The notes beneath the pieces were generated by a model. It saw only the letters and a program-made list of their open reading frames with translations, was not told the origin of the DNA and made no database searches. From the NCBI RefSeq assembly GCF_016653635.2, contig NZ_CP067420.1:3798501-3862500 (forward strand): 64,000 nt of DNA. Direction: 5' to 3'. Position 1 is the stretch's first letter, and each line of letters opens with the position of its first letter. This document shows positions 18,644 through 27,292 of this stretch, piece by piece. This DNA is from Skermanella sp. TT6 (GTDB lineage: Bacteria; Pseudomonadota; Alphaproteobacteria; Azospirillales; Azospirillaceae). The position numbers were made by a program, and so were the translations under genes.

Positions 18644-19662
18644 AGATACTGATCGTTTCGGATGCGTGGTACCCCCAGGTCAACGGCGTCGTCCGCACCC
18701 TGACGACCATTCGGGAAGAGCTGGAGAAACTCGGCCACGCCGTCGAGATCATCGGCCCGGACCGCTTCCGGACCGTTCCGCTGCCCAGCTATCCGGAGAT
18801 CCGGCTGGCGCTCGGCGCCGGCCGCAAGCTCGCCCGCATGATCGAGGCCGCCAACCCCGGCGCCATCCACATCGCGACCGAGGGGCCGCTGGGGTTCGCC
18901 GCCAGAAGCTACTGCCTGAAGAACGGCATTCCGTTCACGACCGCCTATCACACCCGCTTTCCGGAGTATGTCCGGGACCGCGCCCCGGTACCGCTGGCGC
19001 TGAGCTACGCGGTCGTCCGGCGCTTCCATGCCCCGGCCGCCGCGGTCATGGTCGCGACGCAGTCGATCGAGGACGCGCTCAAGGCCCGCGGCTTCCGCAA
19101 CATCCGCCGCTGGTCCCGCGGGGTGGATACCGAGCTGTTCCGGCCGCGGTCCAAAGCCTTCCTGGACGATCCGCGGCCGATCACCCTGTATGTCGGCCGC
19201 GTCGCGGTGGAGAAGAACCTGGAGGCCTTCCTCAGGCTGGATCTTCCCGGCACCAAATACGTGGTCGGCGACGGCCCGCAACTGGAGGAGTACCGCCGGC
19301 GCTATCCGGGCGTGAAGTTCGCGGGCGCCCGCCACGGGGAAGAGCTGGCGCAGTATTACGCCGCGGCCGACGTCTTCGTCTTTCCGTCCCGGACGGACAC
19401 CTTCGGCCTCGTCCTGCTCGAAGCGCTGGCGTCGGGCGTGCCGGTCGCCGCCTTTCCGGTGCCGGGACCGCTCGACGTGCTGGACGGCGCGGCGGTCGGC
19501 TGCCTGGACGAGGATCTGGGCAAGGCCGTCAACTCCGCCCTCGCCATTCCCCCGGAACGCTGCCGCGAACATGCCCTGGCCTGGTCCTGGCGCGCCTCGG
19601 CCGAACAATTCATCAACAACCTCAAGCCTTTGAGCTGTTCGGACCGATTGGTACAGTCCTAA
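18640..19662 (+). CDS. GT4 family glycosyltransferase (Agt/MgtA-like)
   Basis: The 340-aa protein is a GT-B fold, family 4 enzyme. It starts MKILIVSDAWYPQVNGVVRT, the typical acceptor-side start, and ends with the donor site VFVFPSRTDTFGLVLLEALA (E-x7-E). It starts at GTG 18640, overlapping the upstream TGA (GTGA), with AGGGCGG in front. Paired with a PlcP-like gene it is a good candidate for Agt, which glycosylates diacylglycerol during phosphorus limitation; a mannosyltransferase acting on another lipid is the main alternative. It precedes waaA by 78 bp. Confidence 0.82.
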   Translation: MKILIVSDAWYPQVNGVVRTLTTIREELEKLGHAVEIIGPDRFRTVPLPSYPEIRLALGAGRKLARMIEAANPGAIHIATEGPLGFAARSYCLKNGIPFTTAYHTRFPEYVRDRAPVPLALSYAVVRRFHAPAAAVMVATQSIEDALKARGFRNIRRWSRGVDTELFRPRSKAFLDDPRPITLYVGRVAVEKNLEAFLRLDLPGTKYVVGDGPQLEEYRRRYPGVKFAGARHGEELAQYYAAADVFVFPSRTDTFGLVLLEALASGVPVAAFPVPGPLDVLDGAAVGCLDEDLGKAVNSALAIPPERCREHALAWSWRASAEQFINNLKPLSCSDRLVQS

Positions 19663-19740
19663 GTCGAAAAGCCTTAGCCCTCCCCGACGATCGTGGTAAG
19701 GTGCCGCGCTTTTTCACGCCGGACTGGTCACCGTTCTCAG

Positions 19741-21024
19741 ATGTTGCAGACGATCTATCGCGGGCTGACGGAAATCGGCGGGCCCGCGATACGGCTGTAT
19801 CTCGCCCGCCGCCGTGCAGCCGGAAAGGAAGATCCGGCCCGGGCCCCGGAACGGCTCGGCCGCGCCTCCGCGGATCGCCCGCCCGGGCGGCTCGCCTGGT
19901 TTCATGCCGCCAGCGTCGGGGAATCCCTGTCGGTCCTGATCCTGATCAACCGGCTGCTGGAACGGTATCCGGACCTCACCGTGCTCGTCACGACCGGCAC
20001 CGTCACCTCGGCCGACCTGATGGCGCGCCGCCTTCCCGACCGCGCGATCCACCAGTATGTGCCGGTGGACAGGATGCCCTATGTCCGGCGTTTCCTGGAT
20101 CACTGGCGGCCCGACCTCGCGCTCTGGATCGAGTCCGAGATCTGGCCGAACCTGCTGTGCGAGATCGGACGTCGCCGGATTCCCGCGGCCCTGGTCAATG
20201 CCCGGATGTCCGCCGGATCGTTCCGCAACTGGAGCCGGGTGCCGGGCTTCATCCGGCCGCTTCTGCGCACCTTCGGCCTGTGCCTGGCCCAGACGGAGAC
20301 GGAGGCGGACCGGCTGCGCCGGCTGGGTGCCCGCGACGTGCGCTGCGTCGGCAACCTGAAATTCTCCGCCGAGCCCCTGCCGGCCGACCCCGCGGCCCTG
20401 GCCGGGCTGCGCGAAGCCTTCGGCGGCCGGCCCTCGTGGCTGATGGCGAGCAGCCATCCCGGCGAGGAGGCCGTGGCGGCCGGCGTCCACGCCGCCCTGC
20501 GCGACCGCCTGCCCGGCCTTCTGACGGTGATCGTCCCGCGCCATCCCCAGCGGGGCGGCGAAGTCTCCCGCCTGCTGGAAGAACGCGGCCTCGGCCGGGC
20601 GCTTCGCTCGGCCGGCGACCTGCCCGGCCCGGGGCACGAGGTCTATGTCGCCGACACCGTCGGCGAACTGGGGCTGTTCTTCCGGCTGGCGCCCGTCGTC
20701 TGCGTCGGCGGATCGCTGGTGCCGATCGGCGGCCACAACCCGGTCGAGCCGGCCCAGCTCGGCTGCGCCGTGATCCACGGTCCCTACATGACGAACTTCT
20801 CCGAAGTGGCGGCCCAGCTGCGGGCCGACCATGCCGCCGTGACCGTGCAGGACGCCGACGGACTGGCCCGGGAGGTCGGCCGATTGCTGACCGACGACGC
20901 CGAGCGGTCGCGGCTGGCGACGGCCGCCGCGGCCGTGGCCGACCGGAACCGGCGGGTGGTCGATGCCGTGCTCGACGCCCTGGTCCCCACCCTCGCCGCC
21001 GCCGGCGTCGCTCCATGCCCCTGA
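19741..21024 (+). CDS. waaA: 3-deoxy-D-manno-octulosonic acid transferase
   Basis: WaaA (KdtA) adds Kdo to lipid IV-A on the cytoplasmic face of the inner membrane. The 427-aa product shows the family start LTEIGGPAIRLYLARRR, WFHAASVGE, LWIESEIWPNLL, NARMSAGSFRNW and the donor-site segment GGSLVPIGGHNPVEPAQLGC. Length matches the family. It overlaps lpxK by 10 bases, consistent with an operon of late lipid A genes. Confidence 0.95.
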   Translation: MLQTIYRGLTEIGGPAIRLYLARRRAAGKEDPARAPERLGRASADRPPGRLAWFHAASVGESLSVLILINRLLERYPDLTVLVTTGTVTSADLMARRLPDRAIHQYVPVDRMPYVRRFLDHWRPDLALWIESEIWPNLLCEIGRRRIPAALVNARMSAGSFRNWSRVPGFIRPLLRTFGLCLAQTETEADRLRRLGARDVRCVGNLKFSAEPLPADPAALAGLREAFGGRPSWLMASSHPGEEAVAAGVHAALRDRLPGLLTVIVPRHPQRGGEVSRLLEERGLGRALRSAGDLPGPGHEVYVADTVGELGLFFRLAPVVCVGGSLVPIGGHNPVEPAQLGCAVIHGPYMTNFSEVAAQLRADHAAVTVQDADGLAREVGRLLTDDAERSRLATAAAAVADRNRRVVDAVLDALVPTLAAAGVAPCP

Positions 21025-22022
21025 AGACACCGGCCTTCTGGTATGCGCCGCCCGGCATGGCATCGCGCCTGCTGTCGCCGGCCGGGCGCCTGTTCGCCGC
21101 GGTCGGCCGGGCCCGCCGGGCGTCGGCCCATCCCGAGCCTGCCGGGGTTCCGGTCATCTGCATCGGGAACCTGGTCGCCGGCGGCGCCGGCAAGACTCCG
21201 GTGGCGCTGGCCGTCTCCGCCCTCCTGGGAACCCGTGAAGTCCGGTTCCTGACGCGGGGCTACGGCGGGCGGGAGAAAGGCCCCGTCCTGGTCGACCTTA
21301 CCGGCCACGACGCCGCCGCCGTCGGCGACGAGGCGCTTCTTCTGGCCCAGGCCCGCCCGACCTGGGTGGCCCGCGACCGTTTGGCCGGAGCCAGGAGCGC
21401 CGCCGCGACCGGGGCCGAGATCATCGTGATGGACGACGGCTTCCAGAACGCCCGCTTGGAGAAAGACCTGTCGATCCTGGTGGTCGATGGCGGGGCCGGG
21501 TTCGGCAACGGCCACACCATCCCGGCCGGTCCCCTGAGGGAGCCGGTCGACAGCGGGCTGGCGAGGGCCGACGCGGTGGTCGTGCTGGGCCGCGACACCG
21601 CCGGCGTGGCGCGGCGCGTCGGCGGACGCCTTCCCCTTCTCCAGGCCCGCCTGGAGCCCGATCCCGCGACCGCGCGGGCCCTGCGCGGCCAGCCCGTGGT
21701 CGCGTTCGCCGGCATCGGCAGGCCGGCCAAGTTCTTCCGGACGCTCGACGACATGGGAGCCCGGATCGTCGGCAGGGTCGCATTCGCCGACCACCATCCC
21801 TATCTGCCGGACGAGGTGATGCGCCTGGTCGAACATGCCGCCGGTCTCGGCGCATCCCTGGTCACCACCGCGAAGGACGCCGTGCGGCTTCCTCCGGATG
21901 CCCGCGCGATGGTCCGGGTGGTGCCGGTGTCGGTCGTCTGGGACGATCCGTCCGCACCCGCCCTGCTGCTGTCCCGCTACGCCCCCTCCCCGATCCCGTC
22001 CGCAGTTCCCGATGTCCACTAG
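21015..22022 (+). CDS. lpxK: Tetraacyldisaccharide 4'-kinase
   Basis: LpxK phosphorylates the 4' position of the lipid A disaccharide at the inner membrane. The 335-aa protein has the P-loop VAGGAGKTPVALAV (about residues 54-67), LTRGYGGREKGPV, GDEALLLAQ, the DDGFQNARL motif and FADHHPY. Its ATG lies inside the end of waaA and its stop lies inside the start of the acyltransferase gene, so the three are tightly coupled. Confidence 0.96.
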   Translation: MPLKTPAFWYAPPGMASRLLSPAGRLFAAVGRARRASAHPEPAGVPVICIGNLVAGGAGKTPVALAVSALLGTREVRFLTRGYGGREKGPVLVDLTGHDAAAVGDEALLLAQARPTWVARDRLAGARSAAATGAEIIVMDDGFQNARLEKDLSILVVDGGAGFGNGHTIPAGPLREPVDSGLARADAVVVLGRDTAGVARRVGGRLPLLQARLEPDPATARALRGQPVVAFAGIGRPAKFFRTLDDMGARIVGRVAFADHHPYLPDEVMRLVEHAAGLGASLVTTAKDAVRLPPDARAMVRVVPVSVVWDDPSAPALLLSRYAPSPIPSAVPDVH

Positions 22023-22902
22023 AACGACTTTCGCCCGGCTGCGCCGGCGCTACCTGGGATATCCGCTCGAAGCTGCCGTCCTGTACGCGGTCTACGGCAT
22101 CTTCGCGGTCCTGCCGCTGGACGCCGCTTCCGGGCTTGGGGGATGGATCGGCCGGACCGTCGGCCCCAGGCTGCGCGCCTCGCGCAAGGCCCTGCGCAAC
22201 ATCCAGCGGGCGCTGCCCGACGAGACGCCGAGGCGCCAGGACGAGATCCTGCGCGGCATGTGGGACAATCTCGGCCGGGTGATGGCGGAGTACGCCCACC
22301 TGGACGAAGTCTGGCACCGGACCGAGGTGATCGGCGCCGAGACCATCCGGCGGATGGCCGAGACCCGGACGCCCACGCTCTTCTTCTCCGCCCATATCGC
22401 CAACTGGGAAATCAACCTGATGGGGGCGACCCGCAATGGCCTGCCGGTCACGGCCGTCTACCGCCGCCCCAACAACCCGGCCGCCGGCCGGCTGATCGAC
22501 CATGTCCGGGCCGTCACCGGCAGCCGATTCGTCCCCAAGGGCCGCGACGGCGCCCGCGAGGTCATGGCGACGCTGAAGAACCGCGGCAGCGTCTGCATGC
22601 TGATCGACCAGAAGATGAACGACGGCATCCCGATCCCGTTCTTCGGCCGGGACGCCATGACCGCGCCGGCCATCGCCCAGCTCGCCCTCCGGTTCGATTG
22701 CGCGATCGTCCCCGCCGTACCTGAACGCCTGGGCGGGGCGAACTTCCGGCTGACCGTGCTTCCGCCCATGGACGTGCCGACGACCGGCGACCGCGAAGCC
22801 GACATCCGAGCCATGATGGTCCGGATCAACGCCCTGGTCGAGGAATGGGTGCGCGCCCGGCCCGAGCAGTGGCTGTGGCTCCACCGCCGCTGGCCGGACT
22901 GA
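22012..22902 (+). CDS. lpxL: Lipid A lauroyl-type acyltransferase
   Basis: The 296-aa protein belongs to the LpxL/LpxM (HtrB/MsbB) late acyltransferases that add secondary acyl chains to Kdo-lipid A. The catalytic HX4E motif appears as HIANWE near residue 128, with a hydrophobic N-terminal anchor (PLEAAVLYAVYGIFAVLPL) and the family segments VYRRPNNP, MLIDQKMNDGIPIPFFG and EEWVRARPEQWLWLHRRW. It overlaps lpxK by 11 bases and is the last gene of the lipid A run. Whether it is LpxL or LpxM cannot be told from sequence. Confidence 0.92.
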   Translation: MSTRTTFARLRRRYLGYPLEAAVLYAVYGIFAVLPLDAASGLGGWIGRTVGPRLRASRKALRNIQRALPDETPRRQDEILRGMWDNLGRVMAEYAHLDEVWHRTEVIGAETIRRMAETRTPTLFFSAHIANWEINLMGATRNGLPVTAVYRRPNNPAAGRLIDHVRAVTGSRFVPKGRDGAREVMATLKNRGSVCMLIDQKMNDGIPIPFFGRDAMTAPAIAQLALRFDCAIVPAVPERLGGANFRLTVLPPMDVPTTGDREADIRAMMVRINALVEEWVRARPEQWLWLHRRWPD

Positions 22903-22903
22903 G

Positions 22904-22922
22904 CCGGCCGGGTGCTGGCCGG
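22904..22922. terminator. Possible terminator between lpxL and xseA
   Basis: CCGGCC and GGCCGG form a 6-bp stem with a 7-base loop in the 37-bp gap between these convergent genes. It lacks a T-run and is short, so it is only a candidate. Confidence 0.35.
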
Positions 22923-22939
22923 ATCGAGCCGGCCAACGT

Positions 22940-24532
22940 TCAGAACAGCAACCCCTGCTTGGCTTTCGCTTCCGTCTTGCGCGGCTGCTTCGGCGTTTCC
23001 GCCCTGCGCGCCAGCCCGCCGCTCCCGACGACGGCATCGACCTTGCCGTCATGGAATTCCAGCGTCACCGGCATGCCGGCCTTCGCGTCGCCGGCGGAAG
23101 TGACCCGCTGCTCGGCACCGTCGGTCACCAGGGCGAACCCGCGCTCCAGGATGCCTCGGTAGGAATAGCTCTCCAGCAAAGCGGCACCCGCCTTCAGGCG
23201 GCTCGCCCGCTCGGCGACCAGCCGGGCATAGCCGGCGTCCATCCGTTCGCCCAGCTCCGCCAGCCTCCTGTCGCCGTCACCGACCCGGATGCGGATCGGC
23301 AGCAGCGTCAGCCGCGAGGCGATCCGGCCGAGCCGGCTTTCCTCCGCCGCGACGACATGGCGCAGGCCCGCGCCCAGCGCGCGCGCCTCCGATTGCAGCC
23401 GCCCGCGCGCCGCCGTCATCACCTCGCGCGGGTGGCGCAGCTTGGCGCCCAGTTCGGCGACCCGCGTCCGCCGGCGCTCGATCGTGCCGGCGACCGCGAT
23501 GCCGAGCCGTTCCCAGCGGTCGTCCAGCCGCTGGACGCAACCTTCCAGAAGCGCCTGCGGATCGCCCAGGCCGCGCGCCAGACCCTCCACCAGGTTCCGC
23601 CGCTCCAGGATCATCCGCCCGGTGCCGCCATGCAGCCGGCGCTGGAATTCGAGCACCAGGGCGATCAGCTCGGCCCGGACGGGCACCGCCATCTCGGCTG
23701 CGGCGGTCGGCGTCGGTGCCCTCCGGTCCGACGCGAAATCGATCAGCGTGGTGTCGGTCTCGTGCCCGACGGCCGAAATCAGCGGGATCGCGCTGTCGGC
23801 TGCGGCACGCACCACGATCTCCTCGTTGAAGGCCATCAGGTCTTCCAGCGACCCGCCGCCGCGCGCCACGATGATCAGGTCCGGACGCGGCACCGGCCCG
23901 CCCGGCGCGATCCCGTTGAACCCCTTGATCGCGGCGGCGACCTGGCCCGCCGCCCCTTCCCCCTGCACGGCGACCGGCCACAGCAGCACGTGGCGCGGGA
24001 AGCGGTCGGCGAGTCGGTGCAGGATGTCCCGGATCACCGCCCCGGTCGGCGAGGTGACGACCCCGATCACCCCGGGCAGGAACGGCAGGGGGCGCTTGCG
24101 CGACGCATCGAACAGCCCCTCCGCGGCCAGCCGGCGCTTGCGCTCCTCCAGCAGCTTGAGCAGCGCGCCCTCGCCGGCCAGTTCCATGTTCTCGATGACG
24201 AGCTGGTACTGCGACCGGCCGGGATACGTGGTCAGGCGGCCGGTGCAGATGACCTCCATCCCCTCCTCGGGCCGGACGGCCAGCTTGGCGGCGGTGCCGC
24301 GCCAGCAGACCGATTCGATGACCGAGGTCTCGTCCTTCAGGCGCAGGTAGACGTGGCCGGATCCGTGCCGCTTGGGCTGGGAAACCTCGCCCCGGACGCG
24401 CACATAGCCGAAGGACTCCTCGACCGTGCGCTTCAGCGCCCGCGACAATTCTGTCACGGTGAACTCGGCAAGGTTCGAGCCGGGGCGGCCGGGGACCGGG
24501 TCGCGATCCATTAGGGGTTGGTCTTGTGTCAT
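22940..24532 (-). CDS. xseA: Exodeoxyribonuclease VII large subunit
   Basis: The 530-aa XseA, with XseB (not in this window), degrades single-stranded DNA. It has an N-terminal OB-fold (FTVTELSRALKRTVEESFG, VRGEVSQPKRHGSGHVYLRL), the catalytic region with GVIGVVTSPTGAVIRDILHR and DLIIVARGGGSLEDLMAFNE, SAVGHETDTTLIDFASDRRA, and a long C-terminal coiled coil. The start is uncertain: the ATG at 24532 and one six codons earlier at 24550 both lack a clear ribosome site. It is divergent from purD. Confidence 0.95.
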   Translation of the reverse strand: MTQDQPLMDRDPVPGRPGSNLAEFTVTELSRALKRTVEESFGYVRVRGEVSQPKRHGSGHVYLRLKDETSVIESVCWRGTAAKLAVRPEEGMEVICTGRLTTYPGRSQYQLVIENMELAGEGALLKLLEERKRRLAAEGLFDASRKRPLPFLPGVIGVVTSPTGAVIRDILHRLADRFPRHVLLWPVAVQGEGAAGQVAAAIKGFNGIAPGGPVPRPDLIIVARGGGSLEDLMAFNEEIVVRAAADSAIPLISAVGHETDTTLIDFASDRRAPTPTAAAEMAVPVRAELIALVLEFQRRLHGGTGRMILERRNLVEGLARGLGDPQALLEGCVQRLDDRWERLGIAVAGTIERRRTRVAELGAKLRHPREVMTAARGRLQSEARALGAGLRHVVAAEESRLGRIASRLTLLPIRIRVGDGDRRLAELGERMDAGYARLVAERASRLKAGAALLESYSYRGILERGFALVTDGAEQRVTSAGDAKAGMPVTLEFHDGKVDAVVGSGGLARRAETPKQPRKTEAKAKQGLLF

Positions 24533-24584
24533 GGCGTCGGCATGATACAAGCCTTCGCCTTCGCAACAAGACTGTAAGGCCCCC

Positions 24585-24627
24585 GCCCTGGAAACAGGGC
24601 TCCGAAAGCACGCCCTGGAAACAGGGC
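24585..24627 (+). promoter_or_regulatory. Tandem identical GNRA hairpins in the purD leader
   Basis: Two identical hairpins, GCCCTG-GAAA-CAGGGC, lie at 24585-24600 and 24612-24627, 27 bases apart and 32 bases before the purD ATG. Each has a perfect 6-bp stem closed by a GAAA (GNRA) tetraloop. In RNA they would fold strongly and could be docked by a protein or by a receptor helix. A cis-regulatory role on purD is inference; they do not match the tandem ACGR hairpins of the guanidine-II riboswitch. Confidence 0.5.
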
Positions 24628-24659
24628 TTCAAAAGGACGTCGTAGAGGACAAGAGGCTC

Positions 24660-25949
24660 ATGAAGGTACTTGTGGTCGGCTCGGGTGGACGCGAGCACGC
24701 GCTCTGTTGGGCGATCGCGGCGTCCCCCCTCTGCGACAAGCTCTATTGCGCACCCGGCAACGCGGGAATCACGCGCGAGGCCGAGTGCGTCGCGATCAAG
24801 GCCGACGACCTCGACGGCCTGGTCCGCTTCGCGACGGAGAACGACGTCGATTTCGTCGTCGTCGGGCCCGAGCAGCCGCTGGTGCTTGGCCTGGTGGACC
24901 GGCTGGAGGCCGCGGGCGTCAAGGCGTTCGGCCCGACCGCGGCAGCCGCGGCGCTCGAGGGCTCCAAGGGCTTCATGAAGGATCTCTGCGCCAAGTACGG
25001 CATTCCGACCGCCGCCTACGGCCGCTTTACCGACGCCGAGTCGGCCCGCGCCTTCGTCCACTCGCGCGGCGCTCCCATCGTCGTCAAGGCCGACGGACTG
25101 GCGGCCGGCAAGGGCGTGACCATCGCCCGCACCGTCGAGGAGGCGCTGGCCGCGATCGACGAGGCGATGGTCGAGTCGCGGTTCGGCGATGCCGGCGCCG
25201 AACTGGTGATCGAGGAGTTCCTGGCGGGCGAGGAGGCCAGCTTCTTCGCCTTGGTCGACGGCACCACCGCCCTGCCCCTGGTCTCGGCCCAGGACCACAA
25301 GGCGGCGTTCGACGGCGATACCGGACCCAACACCGGTGGCATGGGCGCCTATTCCCCCGCGCCGGTGATGACCCCGGCGCTGGAGGCCAGGGTCATGCGG
25401 GAGATCATCGAGCCGACCGTGCGCGGCATGGCGGCCGAGGGCCGGCCCTTCAAGGGCGTGCTCTATGCCGGCCTGATGATCGTGGACTCGGCCCAGGGAC
25501 CGGCGCCGAAGCTGCTGGAGTACAACACCCGCTTCGGCGACCCGGAGACCCAGGTGCTGATGAAGCGGATGATGTCGGACGTGCTGCCGGCCCTGATCGC
25601 GTCCCGCGACGGCGTCCTCAGGAACTTCCAGCTCCGCTGGTACGACGACACGGCCCTGTGCGTCGTCATGGCCGCGAAGGGCTATCCCGGCGACTATGCC
25701 CGCCGGACCGAGATCCACGGTCTGGACGAGGCCGGCGCCCTGCCCGACGTCACGGTTTTCCATGCCGGCACCGTCTTGTCGGACGACGGCCATGTCCTGG
25801 CCGACGGCGGCCGGGTGCTGGGCGTGACCGCCATCGCCCCGACGGTGCGCGAAGCCCAGTCCCTGGCCTACGAGGCGGTGGACAGGATCAGCTGGCCGGA
25901 AGGCTTCTGCCGCCGCGACATCGGCTGGCGCGCGGTCGGGCGGGGGTGA
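24660..25949 (+). CDS. purD: Phosphoribosylamine-glycine ligase
   Basis: PurD (GAR synthetase) catalyses the second step of purine biosynthesis, joining glycine to phosphoribosylamine with ATP. The 429-aa protein begins [20 protein letters not shown] and contains the ATP-grasp elements [48 protein letters not shown] and [15 protein letters not shown]. Length is typical. Its leader carries two identical GNRA hairpins. Confidence 0.97.
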   Translation: MKVLVVGSGGREHALCWAIAASPLCDKLYCAPGNAGITREAECVAIKADDLDGLVRFATENDVDFVVVGPEQPLVLGLVDRLEAAGVKAFGPTAAAAALEGSKGFMKDLCAKYGIPTAAYGRFTDAESARAFVHSRGAPIVVKADGLAAGKGVTIARTVEEALAAIDEAMVESRFGDAGAELVIEEFLAGEEASFFALVDGTTALPLVSAQDHKAAFDGDTGPNTGGMGAYSPAPVMTPALEARVMREIIEPTVRGMAAEGRPFKGVLYAGLMIVDSAQGPAPKLLEYNTRFGDPETQVLMKRMMSDVLPALIASRDGVLRNFQLRWYDDTALCVVMAAKGYPGDYARRTEIHGLDEAGALPDVTVFHAGTVLSDDGHVLADGGRVLGVTAIAPTVREAQSLAYEAVDRISWPEGFCRRDIGWRAVGRG

Positions 25950-26059
25950 GTCGCCTCCTTCTCCCCGGGGCATAGGGTCGCGGGCCGCGTCGCCCGCTTG
26001 CGCAAGGTTGCGGGCGCATGCAGAGAGGGGCTGTTCCATCCCACGGGATACCCGCCCCG

Positions 26060-27019
26060 ATGCCCGCCTCCGACAGCTTGTACCACCGCCTCTTCTCGCA
26101 CCCGCTGATGGTCGAGCAGCTGATCCGCGGCTTCGTGCCGGAGGACGTCGCCGCCGGGCTGGACTTCACCCGAATGGAACGGGTCAACGCCAAGTTCCAC
26201 GCCCGCGACGGCCGCCGGCGGGAGGGCGACCTGATCTGGCGCGTGCCGACCCTGTCCGGCGAGGTCGTCCACATCTACCTGATGCTGGAGTTCCAGTCGC
26301 GCTCCGACTGGTGGATGGCGATCCGGGTCATGGTCTATGTCGGCCTGCTGTGGCAGCATCTCATCCGGGAGCTGAAGCTGCCGCCCGGCTCGCCCCTGCC
26401 GCCGGTGCTGCCGGTGGTGCTCTACAACGGCGAGGCCCCATGGAACGCGCCGCTCGACGCCGCCGGCCTGATGGGATTGGCCCCCGACGCGGCGCTCTGG
26501 CCTTGGCAGCCGGGCATCCGCTATCATCTCATCGACGAGGGCAGGCTCGGCGCCGAGGACCTCGCCCGGAAGGACGGGCTGGTGGCGCTGCTCTTCCGGA
26601 TCGAGACCTGCACCCGGCCCGCCGAGCTGCCCGGACTGGTCGGCGAGGTGATCGGCTGGTTCCAGGGGCATGCCGACCACGACTCGCTGAAGCTGGCCTT
26701 CGGCGAGGTGGTGGCCCAGGCCGTGGCGGCGCTGGTTGGCGGGGACGGGCCGGTGGCGGTCCCGTCGGGACTAGGGGAGGTTCAGGACATGCTGTCGGAG
26801 CGGATCAAGATCTGGGAGCGCGAACTGCGGGCCGAAGGCAAAGCCGAAGCGAAGGCGGAGATGCTGTCGCGGCAGCTCAGGCGCCGGTTCGGCGACCTGC
26901 CGGCCGATATCGATGACCTGATCGCCTCGGCGACCATGGATCAGCTCGACGCCTACATGGACTGCCTGATGGAAGCCCGGTCACTCGCCGACGTCTTTCC
27001 CGATCTCCGGCCCGGCTGA
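26060..27019 (+). CDS. Rpn family PD-(D/E)XK nuclease/putative transposase
   Basis: The 319-aa protein has the Rpn/YhgA-like layout: SLYHRLFSHPLMVEQLIRGF at the N-terminus, then the nuclease core with GDLIWRV and VHIYLMLEFQS (candidate D and E-x-Q residues), VLPVVLYNGEAPW, and a C-terminal DUF4351-like helical tail (LSRQLRRRFGDLPADIDDLI). Rpn proteins promote RecA-independent recombination and multiply in repeat-rich genomes. I chose ATG 26060 because the conserved fold starts there; an ATG at 26018 adds 14 residues, and neither start has a strong ribosome site. A family B repeat follows. Confidence 0.82.
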   Translation: MPASDSLYHRLFSHPLMVEQLIRGFVPEDVAAGLDFTRMERVNAKFHARDGRRREGDLIWRVPTLSGEVVHIYLMLEFQSRSDWWMAIRVMVYVGLLWQHLIRELKLPPGSPLPPVLPVVLYNGEAPWNAPLDAAGLMGLAPDAALWPWQPGIRYHLIDEGRLGAEDLARKDGLVALLFRIETCTRPAELPGLVGEVIGWFQGHADHDSLKLAFGEVVAQAVAALVGGDGPVAVPSGLGEVQDMLSERIKIWERELRAEGKAEAKAEMLSRQLRRRFGDLPADIDDLIASATMDQLDAYMDCLMEARSLADVFPDLRPG

Positions 27020-27052
27020 GCTCCGGCGGAAAGGGTCCCTGCGCCGCGGAGC

Positions 27053-27264
27053 CTTGATCGCGCGGTGACCGGCGGGTAACTAGTGGTGCTGCAAAGTGAT
27101 TTTGATGAGTTCTGCGGAGCGGAGTGGCGTAGGTCGGCCTTCGCCCGTCGAGGCGAACGCCGACACCCTGCGTCAACGCTCCGGCCACGATGTCGGCGTC
27201 GGCCTTCGGCCGAGGCCGACCTACGGCAAACTTGATCGCGCGGCAACCGGCGGGTAACTAAGTG
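27053..27264. repeat. Dispersed element, family B, copy 2, flanked by direct repeats
   Basis: The element at 27085-27225 matches 8621-8762 over its whole length. It is bracketed by two copies of a ~33-bp direct repeat (27053-27085 and 27231-27264) that share CTTGATCGCGCGG and ACCGGCGGGTAACTA and differ at only a few positions. This intergenic stretch of 273 bp between the Rpn gene and the membrane protein gene holds no gene I can support. Confidence 0.75.
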
Positions 27265-27292
27265 CCTTCGCCCGTCAGGGCCCAACCATTCC

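Noticed and set aside
24585-24627. Guanidine-II (mini-ykkC) riboswitch upstream of purD
   Set aside because: That motif needs two hairpins with ACGR loops; both loops here are GAAA.
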